From contig JACKNZ010000019.1 in assembly GCA_024234595.1 (NCBI GenBank), positions 1 to 64,000 of the forward strand: DNA of 64,000 bases, given 5' to 3'. This DNA is from Moraxellaceae bacterium (GTDB taxonomy: Bacteria; Pseudomonadota; Gammaproteobacteria; Pseudomonadales; Moraxellaceae). Below are positions 24,914 to 34,933 of the stretch, in pieces. Position numbers and translations under genes: made by a program. Under the pieces are notes generated by a model that did no database searches, was not told the origin of the DNA, and saw only the letters and a program-made list of their open reading frames with translations. The first letter of the stretch is position 1. The number at the start of each line of letters is the position of its first letter.

Positions 24914-25645
24914 ATGGTTGAACGCCGACCAGCCTATCAACGTATCTTATTAAAACTTTCGGGTGAAGCCTTAGCAGGTGCTGCGGATATGGGCATTGAC
25001 CCTAAGATTCTGAACCGAATGGCACTAGAAGTAGGGCAATTAGTGGGGATTGGTGTACAAGTTGGCATTGTACTGGGTGGTGGTAATTTATTTAGAGGTG
25101 CGGCCTTACAAGCAGCAGGTTTAGACCGTGTGGCAGGTGACCACATGGGCATGTTGGCAACGGTCATGAATGGCTTAGCAATGCGTGATGCCCTTGAGCG
25201 TAATAATATTAAAACGCGTGTCATGTCGGCCATTCCTATGAGTGGTGTGGTTGACCATTACGACAGACGTGCAGCAACACGCGCTTTGCAAAGTGGTGAT
25301 GTGTGTGTGTTTGTGGCAGGCACAGGTAATCCCTTTTTTACCACAGACACCGCCGCTTGTTTGCGTGGCATCGAAATTAACGCTGACGTAGTATTAAAGG
25401 CCACCAAAGTTGATGGTGTGTATGATGCTGACCCACATAAAAATCCTAATGCCGTTAAATACGACTATTTGACCTTTGATGAAGTGTTAGATAAAAAACT
25501 TGGGGTGATGGACTTAACGGCCATTTGTTTATGTCGTGACCAAAATATGCCTTTGCGTGTATTTGATATGAATAAACAAGGGGCGTTATTAAACTTGGTG
25601 TTTGGTCATCCCGAAGGTACATTGATTGGCAATAAGCCACGATAA
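24914..25645 (+). CDS. pyrH: Uridylate kinase
   Basis: PyrH phosphorylates UMP to UDP in pyrimidine synthesis, as a hexamer activated by GTP and inhibited by UTP. The 243-residue sequence shows ILLKLSGEALAG, GIVLGGGNLFRG, DHMGMLATVMNGLAMRDAL and the FVAGTGNPFFTTDTAA block. It is followed 12 nt later by frr, the conserved order. Confidence 0.99.
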   Translation: MVERRPAYQRILLKLSGEALAGAADMGIDPKILNRMALEVGQLVGIGVQVGIVLGGGNLFRGAALQAAGLDRVAGDHMGMLATVMNGLAMRDALERNNIKTRVMSAIPMSGVVDHYDRRAATRALQSGDVCVFVAGTGNPFFTTDTAACLRGIEINADVVLKATKVDGVYDADPHKNPNAVKYDYLTFDEVLDKKLGVMDLTAICLCRDQNMPLRVFDMNKQGALLNLVFGHPEGTLIGNKPR

Positions 25646-25657
25646 GGAACACAGATT

Positions 25658-26212
25658 ATGATTAACGATTTAAAAAAAGATTGCGAAGTGCGTATGCACA
25701 AAAGTGTCGAGTCTTTAGATGTGGCTTTTTCTAAAGTGCGTACAGGTCGCGCCCATCCAGCGATTTTAAAAGATATTATGGTGCCGTATTACGGTGCAGA
25801 CACTCCACTTAATCAGGTGGCTAATGTTGGGGTAGAAGACGCTCGAACCTTAGTTGTACAGCCTTATGAACGCAGTATGATTGGCGCGATTGATAAAGCC
25901 ATTCGTAACTCGGACTTAGGTTTAAACCCCTTAACAGGTGATGTGATTCGTATTCCTTTGCCTGCACTCACTGAAGAAACTCGCCGTAATATGCAAAAAA
26001 TGGCACGCGCCGAAGCTGAAAATGCGCGAGTGGCGGTGCGTAATATTCGTCGTGATGTATTGGCGGATATTAAAGAGCTATTAAAAGAGAAAGAAATCTC
26101 GGAAGATGAAGAGCGCAAAGCCAGCGAAGATGTGCAAAAAATTACCGACAAAGCCATTGCCGACATCGAAAAAGCCTTACAAGCTAAAGAAGCTGAGTTA
26201 ATGCAAGTTTAA
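25658..26212 (+). CDS. frr: Ribosome recycling factor
   Basis: RRF splits post-termination ribosomes with EF-G. The 184-residue sequence is of standard length, with FSKVRTGRAHPAILKDI, the central VQPYERSMIGAIDKAI and the conserved RIPLPALTEETRRNMQKM. It ends the pyrH-frr unit at a hairpin. Confidence 0.99.
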   Translation: MINDLKKDCEVRMHKSVESLDVAFSKVRTGRAHPAILKDIMVPYYGADTPLNQVANVGVEDARTLVVQPYERSMIGAIDKAIRNSDLGLNPLTGDVIRIPLPALTEETRRNMQKMARAEAENARVAVRNIRRDVLADIKELLKEKEISEDEERKASEDVQKITDKAIADIEKALQAKEAELMQV

Positions 26213-26235
26213 TACAAGGGTGATGATGAATCATG

Positions 26236-26260
26236 AGGCGGAGTAATCCGCCTTTTGTTT
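26236..26260 (+). terminator. Terminator after frr
   Basis: AGGCGG-agtaat-CCGCCT followed by TTTGTTT is a short hairpin with T run, 23 nt after the frr stop. Confidence 0.75.
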
Positions 26261-26296
26261 AGGTTGATAACTGCTTAGAAAAGATGAGAGAAATCT

Positions 26297-26372
26297 CCTC
26301 CCCCTAATTTAGGGGGAGGTAGGGAGGGGGTATGTAAACCCCACCCTAGCCCTCCCCTAAAATAGGGGAGGG
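26297..26372. repeat. Pair of C-rich REP palindromes before uppS
   Basis: CCTCCCCCTaa-ttt-AGGGGGAGG (26297-26319) and CCCTCCCCTaaa-ATAGGGGAGGG (26350-26372) are arranged about 50 nt apart, the same pairing as at 15097-15178. They form the leader of the uppS operon. Confidence 0.65.
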
Positions 26373-26407
26373 AATATGCTTGTGTTAGTTTTACTAGGAG
26401 TTTTTTT

Positions 26408-27178
26408 GTGAGTTTAGCACCCGATATAAACAGTCATGTTGGCAGTTTGCCAACGCATATTGCCATTATTATGGATGGTAACAACCGTTGGGCAAAAGCC
26501 AAGGGCTTAATCGGTGGGGCAGGCCACAAAGCAGGCGAAACGGCATTGCAAAAAATTGTTGAGCATGCCGCCAAAAGAGGGGTTAAGGTCTTAACCGTAT
26601 TTGCTTTTTCGAGCGAAAACTGGCGCAGACCCGAGCAAGAAGTCGGATTGTTAATGCGTTTATTTGTTCATGCCCTCGATAAGCGCGTCGCCGAACTTCA
26701 CAAAAACAACTTGCGTGTACGATTTATTGGTGACCGAAGTCGTTTTGCCCCATTATTGCAACAAGGTATGCGTGATGCTGAACAAAAAACCGCTAATAAT
26801 TCAGGCATGACTCTCGTGATTGCCGTCAGTTATGGTGGACAATGGGACATTGCTCATGCAGCACAACAAATTGCCATACAAGTACAACAAGGCAAGTTAG
26901 ACCCCACGCAGTTATCAAGTGAAGAGTTTCAGGCACATTATCAGCAGCATATCCAAATGAGTGATATACCGCCTGTGGATTTAATGATTAGAACAGGTGG
27001 TGATTTACGCATCAGTAATTTTTTACTATGGCAAACCGCCTATGCTGAATTTTATTTTAGCCCATTATTATGGCCAGACTTTGATGAGAGTGCCTTAGAT
27101 GCCGCACTAGCAGACTATGCGTCTCGTCAACGTCGTTTTGGTCGTACCAGCGCGCAAGTGGAGTCTCATCATGCTTAA
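26408..27178 (+). CDS. uppS: Isoprenyl transferase (undecaprenyl diphosphate synthase)
   Basis: UppS makes C55 undecaprenyl diphosphate, the lipid carrier for peptidoglycan and O-antigen, by adding isopentenyl units to farnesyl diphosphate. The 256-residue protein shows IAIIMDGNNRWAKAKGL with the Mg-binding Asp, GHKAGETAL, VFAFSSENWRRP and RTGGDLRISNFLLWQTAYAEFYF. The start is GTG 26408 with AGGAG about 9 nt upstream. The end overlaps cdsA by 8 nt. Confidence 0.97.
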   Translation: MSLAPDINSHVGSLPTHIAIIMDGNNRWAKAKGLIGGAGHKAGETALQKIVEHAAKRGVKVLTVFAFSSENWRRPEQEVGLLMRLFVHALDKRVAELHKNNLRVRFIGDRSRFAPLLQQGMRDAEQKTANNSGMTLVIAVSYGGQWDIAHAAQQIAIQVQQGKLDPTQLSSEEFQAHYQQHIQMSDIPPVDLMIRTGGDLRISNFLLWQTAYAEFYFSPLLWPDFDESALDAALADYASRQRRFGRTSAQVESHHA

Positions 27179-27983
27179 GGAACGGGTATTAACGGCACTG
27201 ATTTTAGTGCCAATTGTTATTTGGTGTATCTTTTTTGCTCAGCAAAAAACACCTTTTATGGCCTTTGCAGGGGCGATTGTAGTAGTCGGTGCATGGGAAT
27301 GGACAGCACTCATGAATTGGACAAATAAGCCAGCTCGTTTAGGCTATGCCTTGTTAGTGGCATTGGCGTTAATAGCCATTAACACTCCTCAATTAGCCTT
27401 TATTAAACAGCCTTTTTACGCGTTGTCGGTGGGGTTTTGGTTAATTGCTTTACGCGCCGTGATGGCTTTTCCTGAGTCTGCAAAGTGGTGGGCGCGGCCT
27501 GTATTTTTAGTGCCAACAGGCTTGGTTTTATTGATTCCTGCATGGGCAGGTTTAGTCGATTTGCATCAAGCCTCGCCGTGGTGGTTGTTATATGTGTTTT
27601 GCTTGGTCTGGGGCGCTGATACAGGTGCCTACTTTGCAGGACGTAAATTTGGCAAACATAAATTAGCTCCTAGTGTTAGTCCTGCCAAAACCATCGAAGG
27701 TTTAGTGGGCGGATTGTGTGTCACAGGCGCATTGATAGTAGGCGTTGCTATTTATTTGCAATTACCCGCCTTGCGTTTTGCGGCCTTTGTGGGGTTGTCG
27801 TTTTTAACGGTATTAGCGTCTGTACTAGGTGATTTATTGGAATCGATGGTTAAACGTCAAGCAGGGGTTAAAGACTCAGGAAACATCTTTCCGGGTCACG
27901 GTGGCGCGCTAGATAGAATTGATAGTCTGACCGCCGCTGCGCCCTTATTTGCCTTGGGATGGTGGTTGGCAGGAGGCTTTTAA
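27171..27983 (+). CDS. cdsA: Phosphatidate cytidylyltransferase
   Basis: CdsA makes CDP-diacylglycerol, the precursor of all bacterial phospholipids, in the inner membrane. The 270-residue protein has about eight hydrophobic segments and the C-terminal signature SVLGDLLESMVKRQAGVKD followed by SGNIFPGHGGALDRIDS. ATG 27171 overlaps the uppS end; the ORF extension upstream lies in the uppS frame shadow. Confidence 0.97.
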   Translation: MLKERVLTALILVPIVIWCIFFAQQKTPFMAFAGAIVVVGAWEWTALMNWTNKPARLGYALLVALALIAINTPQLAFIKQPFYALSVGFWLIALRAVMAFPESAKWWARPVFLVPTGLVLLIPAWAGLVDLHQASPWWLLYVFCLVWGADTGAYFAGRKFGKHKLAPSVSPAKTIEGLVGGLCVTGALIVGVAIYLQLPALRFAAFVGLSFLTVLASVLGDLLESMVKRQAGVKDSGNIFPGHGGALDRIDSLTAAAPLFALGWWLAGGF

Positions 27984-27986
27984 GTC

Positions 27987-29159
27987 ATGCAAAGCATCAC
28001 CATTTTGGGGGCAACAGGCTCGATTGGCAAAAGCACCTTAGCGGTGATTGATTTGCATCCTGAACGTTATCAAGTATTTGCCTTAACGGCACATAGCCGT
28101 TTGGGAGAGTTGGCGGTATTGTGCAATCAATATCAACCAAGATATGCGGTGATTGCTCAAGAAACTGATATTCCTACCTTAAAAGCCTTATTAGCCGCTC
28201 AGTGTCGTACCGAGGTGTTGGCAGGGGAGTCAGCTTTGGCGTGGGTAGCGGCGCATAGCGAGTGTGATACCGTTATGGCGGCCATTGTAGGAGCAGCAGG
28301 TTTATTGCCTACCTTGGCAGCGGTTAAAGCAAGCAAGCGCGTGTTATTAGCCAACAAAGAATCCTTGGTGATGGCAGGGCAGTTGTTTATGGAAGCGGTG
28401 GCTCAGCACAAGGCCACTTTATTGCCTATTGACTCAGAGCATAATGCTATTTTTCAATGTTTACCCCGTGATTATGCCCAAGGCTTGGTCAATGTTGGGG
28501 TAGAGCGTATTTTATTAACGGCATCGGGCGGGCCTTTTAGAGAGTTTAGACCTGAACAATTAGCACAAGTCACACCCGAGCAAGCTTGCAAACATCCTAA
28601 TTGGGTGATGGGGCGCAAAATTTCGGTGGACTCTGCGACTTTAATGAACAAAGGTTTAGAATTTATTGAAGCCTGTTGGTTGTTTGATGCTCAGCCTAAG
28701 CAAGTGCAAATAGTCATTCATCCCCAAAGTATTATTCATTCGATGGTGCAATACACCGATGGTTCAACCTTAGCGCAATTAGGCAATCCCGATATGCGTA
28801 CGCCAATCGCCCATGCCTTGGCTTTTCCTGAACGTATTAGCGCAGGGGTATCGCCTTTGGATTTGTGTCAATATCAGCTTAATTTTTATCCACCCGATGA
28901 GTCCCGTTTTGCTTGTTTGCGTTTAGCCCGAGAAGCGATGCAGGCAGGAGGTAGTGCCCCTGCCATTTTAAATGCCGCTAATGAAGTGGCAGTCGATGCT
29001 TTTTTACACAAAAAATTACCTTTTATTGCAATTCCGCAGCTAATTGAGGCCGTGCTTACACAATTGCCAATGAGTGTTGTTGATAATCTCGACACAATAA
29101 TAGCCATCGACCAACAAGCGCGTCGTTACGCTCTGCAATGGTTATCTACTTATCATTAG
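27987..29159 (+). CDS. dxr: 1-deoxy-D-xylulose 5-phosphate reductoisomerase
   Basis: Dxr (IspC) converts DXP to MEP with NADPH, the committed step of the non-mevalonate isoprenoid route that feeds UppS. The 390-residue protein shows GATGSIGKSTLAVI, LLANKESLVMAG, LPIDSEHNAIFQCL, TASGGPFR and MGRKISVDSATLMNKGLE. It begins 3 nt after cdsA. Confidence 0.98.
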   Translation: MQSITILGATGSIGKSTLAVIDLHPERYQVFALTAHSRLGELAVLCNQYQPRYAVIAQETDIPTLKALLAAQCRTEVLAGESALAWVAAHSECDTVMAAIVGAAGLLPTLAAVKASKRVLLANKESLVMAGQLFMEAVAQHKATLLPIDSEHNAIFQCLPRDYAQGLVNVGVERILLTASGGPFREFRPEQLAQVTPEQACKHPNWVMGRKISVDSATLMNKGLEFIEACWLFDAQPKQVQIVIHPQSIIHSMVQYTDGSTLAQLGNPDMRTPIAHALAFPERISAGVSPLDLCQYQLNFYPPDESRFACLRLAREAMQAGGSAPAILNAANEVAVDAFLHKKLPFIAIPQLIEAVLTQLPMSVVDNLDTIIAIDQQARRYALQWLSTYH

Positions 29160-29169
29160 TGTTTTATTT

Positions 29170-30531
29170 ATGAGTATTTTGCAGATTATTCTTGCCGCTA
29201 TAATTGTGCTTGGCCCTTTGATTGCAATACACGAGTTTGGACACTTTTGGGTGGCACGTCGTTTAGGCGTTAAAGTATTAACCTTTTCGATAGGTTTTGG
29301 CCCAGCACTCGCCAAATGGCGTGGCAAAGACGGTGTCGATTATCAAATTGCTGCCATCCCTTTAGGCGGTTATGTGCGCATGGCCGATGAGCGTGAAGGT
29401 GAAGTCCCTCCCCAAGATATCCCCAAAGCCTTTAACCGTCAGCCTGTATGGGCGCGTATGGCGATTGTTGCTGCAGGCCCTTTGATTAACCTTGCCTTTG
29501 CGGTGTTGCTATTTTGGGTATTGTTTTTACAAAGTGCCGAAACCCTCAAAACCGTGGTCGGGAGTGTTAAAGCTAATACCCCTGCCATGGCGGCTGGTTT
29601 ACAAGTGGGTGACGAAATTGTCGCCGTAGATGGTAAAGCGGTCTCGGATTGGGAAGGATTAAGTTACGCCCTTGTTGACCGTGCAGGAGAAACGGGAACC
29701 GTGCTGTTATCGGTCAAATCAGCCAATTCGACACTTGAAAAGCCGATTAGACTTGAAATAAAGAATTATCTTAAAGGTAGCCAAGACCCTTTGTCCTCAC
29801 TAGGATTTATGCCCTATCAGCCTTTATTAAAACCCATTATTGGTGAGATTGTTGCTAATGGTGCAGCCGCGACACAAGGGCTAAAATCAGGCGATAAAAT
29901 TATTACCGCTAATGGAATAACCATTAACACATGGCAAGATTTTGTCGAAGTGGTACGTACCCACCCCGAAAAAACCTTTAAGGCACAGGTAGAACGCCAG
30001 CAACAACTCATTGAATTGACCTTAACCCCTCGCTTAGAGCGTGACCAATTTGGTAACAAAGAGGGCAAGTTAGGCATAGGTTTGCAACAGCAAGAAATTA
30101 ACATTCCAGCGCAATATGTTCAGCAGCGTCAATACAATGTTTTTACTGCTTTAGTCAAAGCCTGCCAAAAAACCTATAGCCTGATTGAAATGACTTTAAG
30201 TTCTTTAGGAAAAATGCTCATGGGTTTAATTGGCTTAGATAATTTAAGTGGGCCAATTACCATTGCCAAAGTGGCGGGGCATAGTGCCGAAATGGGTTGG
30301 CAGCCGATGTTAGGCTTTATGGCCTTACTCAGTGTCAGTTTAGGCGTGCTCAATCTATTGCCAATTCCAGTACTTGATGGCGGGCATTTAGTGTATTACG
30401 CCATCGAAGCAGCGACAGGAAAACCTTTATCCGAGCAAGTGCAACAAATGGGCTTAAAAATAGGAATAGCCATGATGGGAAGTTTAATGTTGTTAGCGAT
30501 TTTTAATGATTTGAGCCGTTTGTTTGGCTAG
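29170..30531 (+). CDS. rseP: RIP metalloprotease RseP
   Basis: RseP is the site-2 protease that cuts membrane anti-sigma factors and remnant signal peptides. The 453-residue protein has the zinc motif HEFGH at 21-25 in the first membrane helix, two PDZ domains (around 110-200 and 205-290) and the C-terminal LLPIPVLDGGHL motif in a late helix. It directly precedes bamA, whose assembly stress it helps signal. Confidence 0.97.
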   Translation: MSILQIILAAIIVLGPLIAIHEFGHFWVARRLGVKVLTFSIGFGPALAKWRGKDGVDYQIAAIPLGGYVRMADEREGEVPPQDIPKAFNRQPVWARMAIVAAGPLINLAFAVLLFWVLFLQSAETLKTVVGSVKANTPAMAAGLQVGDEIVAVDGKAVSDWEGLSYALVDRAGETGTVLLSVKSANSTLEKPIRLEIKNYLKGSQDPLSSLGFMPYQPLLKPIIGEIVANGAAATQGLKSGDKIITANGITINTWQDFVEVVRTHPEKTFKAQVERQQQLIELTLTPRLERDQFGNKEGKLGIGLQQQEINIPAQYVQQRQYNVFTALVKACQKTYSLIEMTLSSLGKMLMGLIGLDNLSGPITIAKVAGHSAEMGWQPMLGFMALLSVSLGVLNLLPIPVLDGGHLVYYAIEAATGKPLSEQVQQMGLKIGIAMMGSLMLLAIFNDLSRLFG

Positions 30532-30545
30532 TGGATTTTTTTTGT

Positions 30546-32849
30546 ATGTACAATTATCGTCAATTCGTAAAATCTGTTCTTTGTGTTAGCAGCACTTGTT
30601 TAGCCACAGCCAGCTTTGCAGATAATGAATTTACCGCTAAAGATGTCCGTTTTGAGGGCTTAATGCGTGTGTCGCCTGCCAGTTTATATGCACAATTACC
30701 TATTAGTAATGGCGATAAAGTCGATGACGCTAAGGTTGCCGAATTAGTGAGAGTATTATTCAAAACAGGCAGTTTTGAGGATGTCATCGCTCAACGTGAT
30801 GAAGATGATTTGATTTTTCGGGTCACAGAGCGACCAGCCATTGCATCTATCAAGTTATCAGGTAACAAAGCGATTGATAGCGATACCTTAATGAAGGCTC
30901 TTAAAGATGCAGGTTTAACCGAGGGAGAGGTCTTAAAGCGAGCCACACTCGACCATATTCGCGGTGAATTACAGCGTCAATATTTGGCGCAAGGCCGTTA
31001 TGATGCCACCATTGATGTACAACAAATTGCTAAACCACGCAATCGAGTAGCGATTGAAATTAATGTTAATGAGGGTGAGTCAGCGCGTATAACCGCCATC
31101 AATATTATTGGTGCTAAGGCGTTTAGCGAAAAAGAATTACTCAAACGTTTTCAGCTCAAAAAGAGTCATTTAACCTCGTTTTTTAAAGGGGATGATAAAT
31201 ATGCGCGTGAGCGTTTAATGGGAGATTTAGAGAGTTTGCGCTCTTATTATTTAGATAGAGGCTATATCAATTTTGCCATTAACTCCCATCAAGTGAGTCT
31301 TAGCCAAGATAAACAACACGTGTTTATTGATATTAGTATTAACGAAGGCGATAAATATCAGTTTGGTGACACTAAAATATTGGGTGAGTTACCCGTGAGT
31401 GAGCAAGAGTTACAAAAATTTATTTTATTTAAAAATGGCCTAACTTACTCTCAGCAATTAGTGACGGCTAGTAGTAAATTGATGAAACAACGCTTAGGAA
31501 CAGAAGGTTATTTGTTTAGCGAAGTCAATGCGATTCCCGATATAGATGAGCAAAATAAAAAAGTTAATTTAAGTTTGTTTGTTAATCCAGCCAAGCAAAA
31601 CTATGTACGACGCATCAACTTTATTGGCAATAACAAAACTGATGACCATGTATTGCGGCGCGAGATGCGTCAGTTTGAAGGCACGCTTGCTTCAACCGAC
31701 AAAATAGATTTGTCTAAACTCCGTTTACAGCGTTTAGGCTTTTTTAAAGAGGTATCCATAGAAACGCCTAAAGTTCCAAACACCACTGACCAAGTTGACT
31801 TGAATGTTAAAGTTGAAGAACAGCCCTCAGGGACATTAACCGCGAGTATTGGCTATTCGGGTGGCTCAGGCGCAATTTTTAGTTTAGGCGTTAGTCAAAA
31901 TAACTTTTTGGGTACGGGTAACAAAGTCGGTATTAACCTTAACCGCTCCGAAACCAGTGATAATTATAACATCTCGTTTTTAGACCCTTATTTTACGATG
32001 GATGGTGTCAGCCGCGGTTATAATTTGTATTATCGCAATACTAAATTAGACTCTTTAAATGTGAGTCGTTATGCCACTGACTCCCAAGGGGCGAGTTTAA
32101 GTTTTGGATATCCCATCGACGAAACCAAAAGTATTAGTTTTTCCTTGGGTGTTGACCAGACAGACCTGACTTTAGGCACACTCGCTTCTCAATTAGTCAA
32201 AAACTTTGTCGCTGAACATGGTAATAGTATTACCACTTATACAGGTACAGCCTCTTGGAGCTATAGCACCCTGAATCGTGGCGTGTTTGCCACCAGTGGT
32301 GCCTCACAACGCCTGTTATTAGAATTTGCAGTGCCACCGAGTGATGTCAATTATTTAAAAGTTTCTTACAATGGCCAATTATATGTGCCGTTAAACGATG
32401 ACTTTGTGGTCAGATTACGCACTGATTTAGGCTATGGCGACAGTTTGCCTTTTTATAAAAACTATTTTGCAGGCGGTTATGGCTCAGTGCGTGGTTATCG
32501 TGATAATACCTTGGGGCCACGCAGTCCGTCTTTTGTCGGTGATCCAGACCCCGAAGTGGTTGGTGGTAATGTCTTAGTCGAAAATTCGGTTGAGTTAATT
32601 GTGCCTACGCCATTTGCTAAAGATTATCGACAATTGCGTACGGTGTTTTTTGTCGATTCGGGGATGGTGTATTATCGTAATAATCCACCGTATAATTTTG
32701 ATTTATCTAACTTGCGTTACAGTGCGGGGGTATCAATTGCATGGCTAACCGCCATCGGCCCCTTGTCATTTAGCTTGTCACGACCATTTAATGACCAAGC
32801 GACAGACGAAAAACAAAGTTTTCAATTTACCATTGGTCAACCATTCTAA
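30546..32849 (+). CDS. bamA: Outer membrane protein assembly factor BamA
   Basis: BamA is the central barrel of the machine that inserts outer-membrane proteins. The product has a signal peptide ending ATASFA, five POTRA domains over roughly residues 25-425 and a 16-strand barrel with the GSVRGYRDNTLGPRSP lid-loop motif and terminal FTIGQPF with C-terminal Phe. ATG 30546 is preferred, but GTG 30531, which overlaps the rseP stop (TAGTG), would add five residues; neither has a good SD. Confidence 0.96.
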   Translation: MYNYRQFVKSVLCVSSTCLATASFADNEFTAKDVRFEGLMRVSPASLYAQLPISNGDKVDDAKVAELVRVLFKTGSFEDVIAQRDEDDLIFRVTERPAIASIKLSGNKAIDSDTLMKALKDAGLTEGEVLKRATLDHIRGELQRQYLAQGRYDATIDVQQIAKPRNRVAIEINVNEGESARITAINIIGAKAFSEKELLKRFQLKKSHLTSFFKGDDKYARERLMGDLESLRSYYLDRGYINFAINSHQVSLSQDKQHVFIDISINEGDKYQFGDTKILGELPVSEQELQKFILFKNGLTYSQQLVTASSKLMKQRLGTEGYLFSEVNAIPDIDEQNKKVNLSLFVNPAKQNYVRRINFIGNNKTDDHVLRREMRQFEGTLASTDKIDLSKLRLQRLGFFKEVSIETPKVPNTTDQVDLNVKVEEQPSGTLTASIGYSGGSGAIFSLGVSQNNFLGTGNKVGINLNRSETSDNYNISFLDPYFTMDGVSRGYNLYYRNTKLDSLNVSRYATDSQGASLSFGYPIDETKSISFSLGVDQTDLTLGTLASQLVKNFVAEHGNSITTYTGTASWSYSTLNRGVFATSGASQRLLLEFAVPPSDVNYLKVSYNGQLYVPLNDDFVVRLRTDLGYGDSLPFYKNYFAGGYGSVRGYRDNTLGPRSPSFVGDPDPEVVGGNVLVENSVELIVPTPFAKDYRQLRTVFFVDSGMVYYRNNPPYNFDLSNLRYSAGVSIAWLTAIGPLSFSLSRPFNDQATDEKQSFQFTIGQPF

Positions 32850-32881
32850 GGTGACTATTTAAACAACGAGGAGTAGAGGGT

Positions 32882-33385
32882 ATGCGTTTTACATTATCTT
32901 TGGTTGCGGCCAGCGTTTGTGCCATATTAGCAACCCCTGTTTTGGCAGGCAATGTGGCGGTGGCTGATAGTCAAGCAGCGATTTTGGCAACCGATATGGC
33001 CAAAAAGACCTTTGATAAAATCAATGCCGATATGAAACCACAACGTGATCGTTTAGATCAGCTACGTAAAGATATTGCGGGTATTGAAGAAAAATTTCAA
33101 AAAAATGCCTCGGTAATGAGTGATAAAGATAAACGTGATTTGCAAAAACAAGCAGAAGCTAAACTTAATGAGTTTAAGAGCTTAGCTGACGTGGTGCAAA
33201 AGCGAGCCAATGATGCTCAACAAGAGATGTTAAAAGTGTTGATTCCCAAAACTGAAACTGTGGTTGAAGAATTACGCAAAGCAGGGAATTACGATATTAT
33301 CATCGAAAAGAAAAATGTTATTTTTGCTGCGCCAGAAGCTGATTTAACCAAAAAGATTACCGATAAACTTAATGCGATGAAGTAA
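32882..33385 (+). CDS. skp: Periplasmic OmpH/Skp family chaperone
   Basis: This 167-residue precursor has a signal peptide ending TPVLAG and the Skp/OmpH pattern: a short strand (NVAVADSQAAIL), then long charged coiled-coil arms (DKDKRDLQKQAEAKLNEFKSLADVVQKRANDAQQ) and a closing strand (YDIIIEKKNVIFAAP). It carries unfolded outer-membrane proteins to BamA, and lies between bamA and lpxD as in E. coli. Confidence 0.95.
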   Translation: MRFTLSLVAASVCAILATPVLAGNVAVADSQAAILATDMAKKTFDKINADMKPQRDRLDQLRKDIAGIEEKFQKNASVMSDKDKRDLQKQAEAKLNEFKSLADVVQKRANDAQQEMLKVLIPKTETVVEELRKAGNYDIIIEKKNVIFAAPEADLTKKITDKLNAMK

Positions 33386-33423
33386 TTCAACGCTCCACAG
33401 CCCCTATTAACGAGTAAAAGCTA

Positions 33424-34458
33424 ATGAAAACATGGACTTTACAAGAGATTGCTCAGTTAGTAGGGGCAAGCATTCAAGGTCAGGCAGACTACCTCATCAC
33501 AGGGTTAGCGACGCTAAAAAGCGCGCAAGCTAATCAATTAAGCTTTTTAGCCAATGCCTTATATCGTTCAGCTTTAGTCACTACTCAGGCAGGGGCGGTA
33601 TTATTACGCCCCGAAGATGCACAGGGCTATCAAGGTCAGGCGTTGATAGTGGCTAACCCTTATGCGGCTTATGCTCAATTAACCCATTATTTTGACCGTA
33701 CCCCCAAAGGTGTGGCGGGTATTCATCCACAAGCCTCAGTCAGTGCCTTAGCGCAAATTGACTCAACAGCCAGTATTGGTGCTTGTGCGGTCGTTAGTGC
33801 CGAAGCAGTGATTGGTGCAGGCACCATCATAGAGGCGGGTGCTTTTGTTGGTGAGAGGGTGACGATTGGCAAAAACTGCCGTATTCGTGCTAATGCCGTT
33901 ATTCACCATGATTGTGTGATTGGCAATCGAGTCACGGTACATTCGGGGGCAGTGATTGGTGATGATGGTTTTGGCTTTGCACCGTATCAAGGACGGTGGC
34001 ACAAAATTGCTCAAATTGGGCGAGTGGTATTGCATGATGATTGTGATATTGGCGCAAATACCACCATTGATAGAGGCGCATTAGACGATACGATTATTGG
34101 CGTTGGCGCAATTATTGATAATCAAGTGCAAATTGCCCATAACGTACAAATAGGCGAGCATACCGCGATTGCCGCTTGTTGTGGCATTTCGGGCAGTAGC
34201 AAAATTGGCGCACATTGTGTGTTAGCAGGGGGGGTAGGTTTGGTTGGTCATATTGAAATTTGCGATAAGGTGCATATTACAGGCATGACCATGATTACTA
34301 AATCCATCACTAAAGCAGGGAGCTACTCTTCAGGTACTGCCTTTGATAGTACCGAAAACTGGAAAAAAATGGCCGTTAGATTAAAAAAACTCGATGAAAT
34401 GGCAAAACGGCTGCGCGAACTCGAAGGAATTGTGCAACAATTAGCACCGAGTAAATAA
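33424..34458 (+). CDS. lpxD: UDP-3-O-(3-hydroxyacyl)glucosamine N-acyltransferase
   Basis: LpxD adds the second hydroxyacyl chain in lipid A synthesis. The 344-residue protein has an N-terminal uridine-binding domain (LSFLANALYRSAL) and a left-handed beta-helix of hexapeptides (IGACAVVSAEAVIGAGTIIEAG...), with the catalytic His region QVQIAHNVQIGEHTAIAACCGI and the C-terminal helix. It lies in the lpxD-fabZ-lpxA order. Confidence 0.97.
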   Translation: MKTWTLQEIAQLVGASIQGQADYLITGLATLKSAQANQLSFLANALYRSALVTTQAGAVLLRPEDAQGYQGQALIVANPYAAYAQLTHYFDRTPKGVAGIHPQASVSALAQIDSTASIGACAVVSAEAVIGAGTIIEAGAFVGERVTIGKNCRIRANAVIHHDCVIGNRVTVHSGAVIGDDGFGFAPYQGRWHKIAQIGRVVLHDDCDIGANTTIDRGALDDTIIGVGAIIDNQVQIAHNVQIGEHTAIAACCGISGSSKIGAHCVLAGGVGLVGHIEICDKVHITGMTMITKSITKAGSYSSGTAFDSTENWKKMAVRLKKLDEMAKRLRELEGIVQQLAPSK

Positions 34459-34471
34459 GCCGAGATTGGTT

Positions 34472-34933
34472 ATGACCACTGATAGTATTTCTTTGCCCCT
34501 GTTTATTGATGATATTAAGACTTTATTGCCGCATCGTTATCCTTTTTTGTTGGTTGACAGGGTAACAGATATACAGCTAGGACGTTCTGTTAAGGGCTAT
34601 AAAAATGTCACTATAAACGAAGAGTTTTTTGGCGGTCATTTTCCTGATCACCCTGTGATGCCGGGTATGCTAGTCTTAGAGGCAATGGCGCAGTTATCGG
34701 GAGTGTTGGGATTTTTAACCAGTGGTAAACGGCCAGCCGATGGTCATATTTATTTGTTTGTGGGTGCTGATAACACCCGTTTTAAACGTCAAATTGTACC
34801 AGGTGATTGTTTGACCTTGTATTCTGAGTTTGTGACTAGCAAACGTCATATTCATAAATTTTCATGCCGAGCAATGGTCGGAGACGAGTTAGCAGCCACC
34901 GCCGATATTTTGGTAGCTGAGCAGGTAATATAA
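34472..34933 (+). CDS. fabZ: 3-hydroxyacyl-[ACP] dehydratase FabZ
   Basis: FabZ dehydrates hydroxyacyl-ACP in fatty acid synthesis and competes with LpxA for hydroxymyristoyl-ACP. The 153-residue hot-dog fold shows LLPHRYPFLLVDRV, the catalytic FFGGHFPDHPVMPGMLVLEAMAQ and the later FKRQIVPGD. ATG 34472 is chosen over TTG 34466. It is directly joined to lpxA. Confidence 0.97.
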   Translation: MTTDSISLPLFIDDIKTLLPHRYPFLLVDRVTDIQLGRSVKGYKNVTINEEFFGGHFPDHPVMPGMLVLEAMAQLSGVLGFLTSGKRPADGHIYLFVGADNTRFKRQIVPGDCLTLYSEFVTSKRHIHKFSCRAMVGDELAATADILVAEQVI